Source of the DNA: CAYGZM01 sp964354365
GTDB lineage: Bacteria; Planctomycetota; Phycisphaerae; Sedimentisphaerales; Anaerobacaceae
Reading direction: 5' to 3'
Assembly: GCA_964354365.1 (NCBI GenBank)
Contig: CAYGZM010000092.1
Span: 1 to 14,978 of the forward strand
Length of the DNA stretch: 14,978 bases
A program made the translations under genes and the position numbers. Below, piece after piece: positions 12,650 through 14,978 of the stretch. The number at the start of each line of letters is the position of its first letter. Within the stretch, counting starts at the first letter, position 1. The notes under the pieces were generated by a model. It was not told where the DNA came from. It did not search any database and worked only from the letters and a program-made list of their open reading frames with translations.

Positions 12650-14523
12650 TATTTCTGCCCTCCGAGTTCGTCAAGTTTAGCTCTTACGGTTGCAACACGC
12701 TGATCACCGGGGTCAGCCTCCTCCAAAAACATGCGATATACTTCCATAGAAGTATCAAGTTCCCCCATTCTTTCATAAGTCTCGCCCAAGTGATACAATG
12801 CTAAGGCCTGACGTACATCCTCAGGGCTTTTCTCCAAAAACAGGCCATAGTACGTAGCGGCCTCATCCCACCGGCTCGCTTTGAAGTTCATCCTTCCGAG
12901 TTCCAGGCACGCATGCCCCACCAGCGAACAGTCCGGATACTTTTCAATAACCGCTTTGTAAGCCTCTATTATATTCGGGTCTGCTGCCGATTCGGCCACC
13001 TCGCCTGACTGCTTTAAGTTCTCATAACATTCGCCTATCAGGCATTGAGCGCTCCATGCGTACTGGTATTTGGGCCATTTATCGACAAGCTTCTGGTAGT
13101 AGCCGATAGCCTTATCGTATTTCCCGAGTTTACGGCAGCAAACGCCCGCAAAATAGTGAGCATGTTGCAATCCAATAGATTCCGACTGCGGGCACTGAGC
13201 TATGATCTTTTCCAAGACATCTTTAGCCTTCTTGAGATCCTCTTCGGATTTGACCGTTTGGCACGTGTTGGGGTCCACAAAAGCCATGTAATAGTATTCC
13301 TCGCCAATCCCGAACACGGCCTGGGGTAAGTCAGGATGGTCGTTAAAATCGGCGATCAAGGCATCAACTGCCGGTTCGACGGCGGTTTGGTTTCCCGTGA
13401 GGATGTCTATTCTTACATTGCCCGTTCTTGCCCACATTTCGTACTCAGTTGCGGGCCAGTTGGCGATAACGTCCCGATACAGCGCACCGGCCTTGTCGTA
13501 GTTCCGTGCTTTAGCGTACTGGTCGCCCACCTGGTAGATTTCCTTTGGCAAGGTCGGCTGATCAGCAAAAAGCGTGATGAGCTTGTCAAAAGCATTATCG
13601 GCGGCAGCATCGTTGCCGTCGCGGATGTGAGAATAGACAATCTCCACCTGTGACCACATTGCGTACACATCAGAAGAGAAGTGTTCAGCGTTGTAGCGAT
13701 GAAGCTCGAGGGCCTTTTCCAGATTGCCCTTGGCCCTTTCGTAATGCTGCGCGACGGCGTGTATGACCTGGCTTATACCCTGATGTTCCGAGAAATGGGA
13801 AAGGAGCTTATCAACAGCAGCCTGGGCGCCGGCCTCGTCGTCGGCGTCGATGCTCCAGATTGCCAGATCTCTCTGTGCCCACAATGCGTGGTCGCTCTTG
13901 GGCCATTTCTCGACTACGTATCGACACAACTCAGCGGCCTTATCGCTCCTTTTCGCCTTGTTGTACGCCCCTGCCACCTGATAGAGCTCTTTCGGCAGGG
14001 TCTGCTGGTCGGAAAACAGGCTCAGGAGCTTATCACAGGCAGCATCAGCGGCGGCAAAGTCGCCCCCACTGATATTAGCGTAGGCAATCTCCACCTGCGA
14101 CCACATTGCGTAGATATCGTGAGGATAGTTAGCGACATTATATTGATGGACTTGCTTGGCACGCTCATATTCCTCGACGCTCGAGTATGTTTGGCCAATT
14201 TGCCAAATCGCCCACGGCAGGTCCGCACGGGTACTGAAGCGGCCCGTCAATTGGGCTAACTCCAAATCGCCGGCAGCCTGGTCGCGGGAGAGGATATAGA
14301 GACGGACAAGCTGCCTTTGTGCCGCGAAGGCTTCGTTGCTGTCGGCTGGGGCATCCGTTAAGAGTTGCCTGTAAATACTCTCAGCCTGGGCGTACTTCTC
14401 GTCCGCCAGACACGTATCGGCCCTTTTCAACTGATCCGATAAGCCATCCCGGGCCGGCTGCGCCAGGGCGAGAAAGAAAACCCCCGTTAGAATGATTGCT
14501 GTGAAATAAATGCCTTTGCGCAT
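12649..14523 (-). CDS. Exported tetratricopeptide-repeat protein
   Basis: The start at 14523 (624 residues) is chosen because GGAGG lies eight bases upstream and because MRKGIYFTAIILTGVFFLAL then forms a signal peptide with cleavage near LALA-QPA. An in-frame ATG at 14634 would add 37 unconserved residues. TPR-like helix pairs fill the mature protein. Residues about 126-400 are built of roughly 74-residue units whose hallmarks (YAMWSQVEI at 138 and 287, ALWAQRDL at 213, EMWARTGNV at 362) recur every 74-75 residues. The two best-matching units are 149 residues apart. C-terminal repeats (YDKAIGYYQKLVDKWP, WDEAATYYGLFLEKSP) are canonical TPRs. TPRs bind protein partners, so it may act as a periplasmic scaffold for the Cys-rich protein encoded immediately downstream with a one-base overlap. 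Its partners are not identifiable. Confidence 0.9.
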   Translation of the reverse strand: MRKGIYFTAIILTGVFFLALAQPARDGLSDQLKRADTCLADEKYAQAESIYRQLLTDAPADSNEAFAAQRQLVRLYILSRDQAAGDLELAQLTGRFSTRADLPWAIWQIGQTYSSVEEYERAKQVHQYNVANYPHDIYAMWSQVEIAYANISGGDFAAADAACDKLLSLFSDQQTLPKELYQVAGAYNKAKRSDKAAELCRYVVEKWPKSDHALWAQRDLAIWSIDADDEAGAQAAVDKLLSHFSEHQGISQVIHAVAQHYERAKGNLEKALELHRYNAEHFSSDVYAMWSQVEIVYSHIRDGNDAAADNAFDKLITLFADQPTLPKEIYQVGDQYAKARNYDKAGALYRDVIANWPATEYEMWARTGNVRIDILTGNQTAVEPAVDALIADFNDHPDLPQAVFGIGEEYYYMAFVDPNTCQTVKSEEDLKKAKDVLEKIIAQCPQSESIGLQHAHYFAGVCCRKLGKYDKAIGYYQKLVDKWPKYQYAWSAQCLIGECYENLKQSGEVAESAADPNIIEAYKAVIEKYPDCSLVGHACLELGRMNFKASRWDEAATYYGLFLEKSPEDVRQALALYHLGETYERMGELDTSMEVYRMFLEEADPGDQRVATVRAKLDELGGQK

Positions 14524-14682
14524 TGCTCGTACCTCCGCTTCAATTGTCTCGCTGACCGTTTTCGCCTCGCCCGTCCGCAGAAGGCCTTTGCAAACACACC
14601 GTCCGCGCAGACAATCCGGGTCGGCCGAATACAACTTCGATTAACGTCTCACGGTGCTCTACAATCCACGTTGCTGTAGTCT

Positions 14683-14711
14683 TATGTACCCCCCGAGACG
14701 CGATATGTCAA
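14683..14711 (-). promoter_or_regulatory. Putative promoter of the TPR/Cys-rich/DsbA operon
   Basis: On the minus strand a perfect TTGACA (14711-14706), 17 nt, then TACATA (14688-14683). The -10 is weak (three of six). A leader of about 150 nt would precede the TPR start. The A-rich stretch upstream (TTTTGTTG context) may help binding. Confidence 0.45.
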
Positions 14712-14825
14712 CAACAAAATAGAAACTCTTGAAAAACTTATCCTCTTTTTTGCCCCCAAAATGCAGGTTGCCAAAATTTCTTTGAAAAAGGTCTTTACAG
14801 CCGATTTTGACCGGTGTAACTCACA

Positions 14826-14926
14826 GGCGTCTAATCTTGATGGGGTAGCACCACCGGAACCCCTTTTGTAGGATAAGGCGTGTTTTTCATACAGAATGTT
14901 GATTATTATTTACTTCGTTAGACGCC
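14826..14926 (+). promoter_or_regulatory. Inverted-repeat element with internal terminator-like hairpin, upstream of an edge gene
   Basis: GGCGTCTAA (14826-14834) and TTAGACGCC (14918-14926) are perfect 9-bp inverted repeats enclosing 83 bp. Inside, GGGGT (14842-14846) pairs with ACCCC (14859-14863) and is followed by TTTT (14864-14867). Transcribed on the plus strand, this could be a leader with a long closing stem and an internal terminator or attenuator in front of the gene at 14949. A short MITE-like element with 9-bp terminal repeats is the alternative. No known riboswitch class is recognised. Confidence 0.35.
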
Positions 14927-14948
14927 AAACGGCGGGAGGTGGAGAAGT

Positions 14949-14978
14949 ATGGGCGTCCGTAGCTGCACACGTCGTGAG
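14949..14978 (+). CDS. 5' end of a gene running off the window
   Basis: GGGAGGTGGAG (14934-14944) precedes ATG at 14949 with ideal spacing, and ten codons (MGVRSCTRRE) follow to the edge. It diverges from the TPR operon. Ten residues are too few to name a product. Confidence 0.5.
   Translation, partial: MGVRSCTRRE

Noticed and set aside
14856..14884. GGAAC followed by CGTGTT, resembling an ECF or EcfG-type promoter
   Set aside because: The spacing between the boxes is about one base too long for the usual GGAAC-N16/17-CGTT, and the -10 is imperfect; chance is likely.

Overview
The window looks like a chromosomal segment of a Gram-negative, Planctomycetota-like bacterium, most likely Phycisphaerae or Sedimentisphaerales. 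The evidence is a pseudopilin-type protein with the C-terminal signature common in that group (FMDWSVRK, ELWTLKWHR), an outer-membrane porin, several exported Cys- or TPR-rich proteins, and intergenic spacers full of short low-complexity repeats that I associate with those genomes. The taxonomic call is inference; no rRNA or phylogenetic marker was compared.

Region by region. (1) 1-2025, minus strand: a prepilin-like gene (58-870), an 816-bp spacer and a small cupin gene (1687-2025). The spacer holds a good promoter for the prepilin gene, several inverted repeats, and a probable stand-alone structured small RNA (about 1456-1322, minus). That RNA has its own promoter, phased A-tracts upstream and an intrinsic terminator. 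(2) 2067-6099: back-to-back promoters separate the cupin gene from a plus-strand run of OprB-like porin, CbiM (with PDGLE domain), CbiQ and CbiO. Together these read as an outer-membrane channel plus an ECF-type cobalt/nickel importer. The CbiO ATPase has unusual residues at the Q-loop and H-switch positions. (3) 6138-8662: topA (DNA topoisomerase I) behind its own likely promoter.

(4) 8663-9289 is a repeat-rich spacer with two surprises. One is a textbook sigma-70 promoter plus Shine-Dalgarno on the minus strand that leads into an ORF built mostly of repeat sequence. The other is a 31-codon plus-strand ORF with its own Shine-Dalgarno that encodes essentially only the region 4.2 helix-turn-helix of a sigma-70 factor. 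(5) 9290-14523, minus strand: a four-gene, operon-like cluster in the order exported TPR protein, exported protein with 71 cysteines in 393 residues, exported protein of unknown function, and a DUF1573-DsbA fusion lipoprotein. A thiol oxidoreductase beside an extremely Cys-rich exported protein suggests oxidative folding of that substrate. (6) 14712-14978: a spacer with a 9-bp inverted repeat around a terminator-like hairpin, followed by a strong ribosome-binding site and the first ten codons of a plus-strand gene that runs off the window.

The best candidates for something undescribed are the sigma region 4.2 mini-protein, the orphan small RNA, and the Cys-rich/DUF1573-DsbA/TPR cluster.
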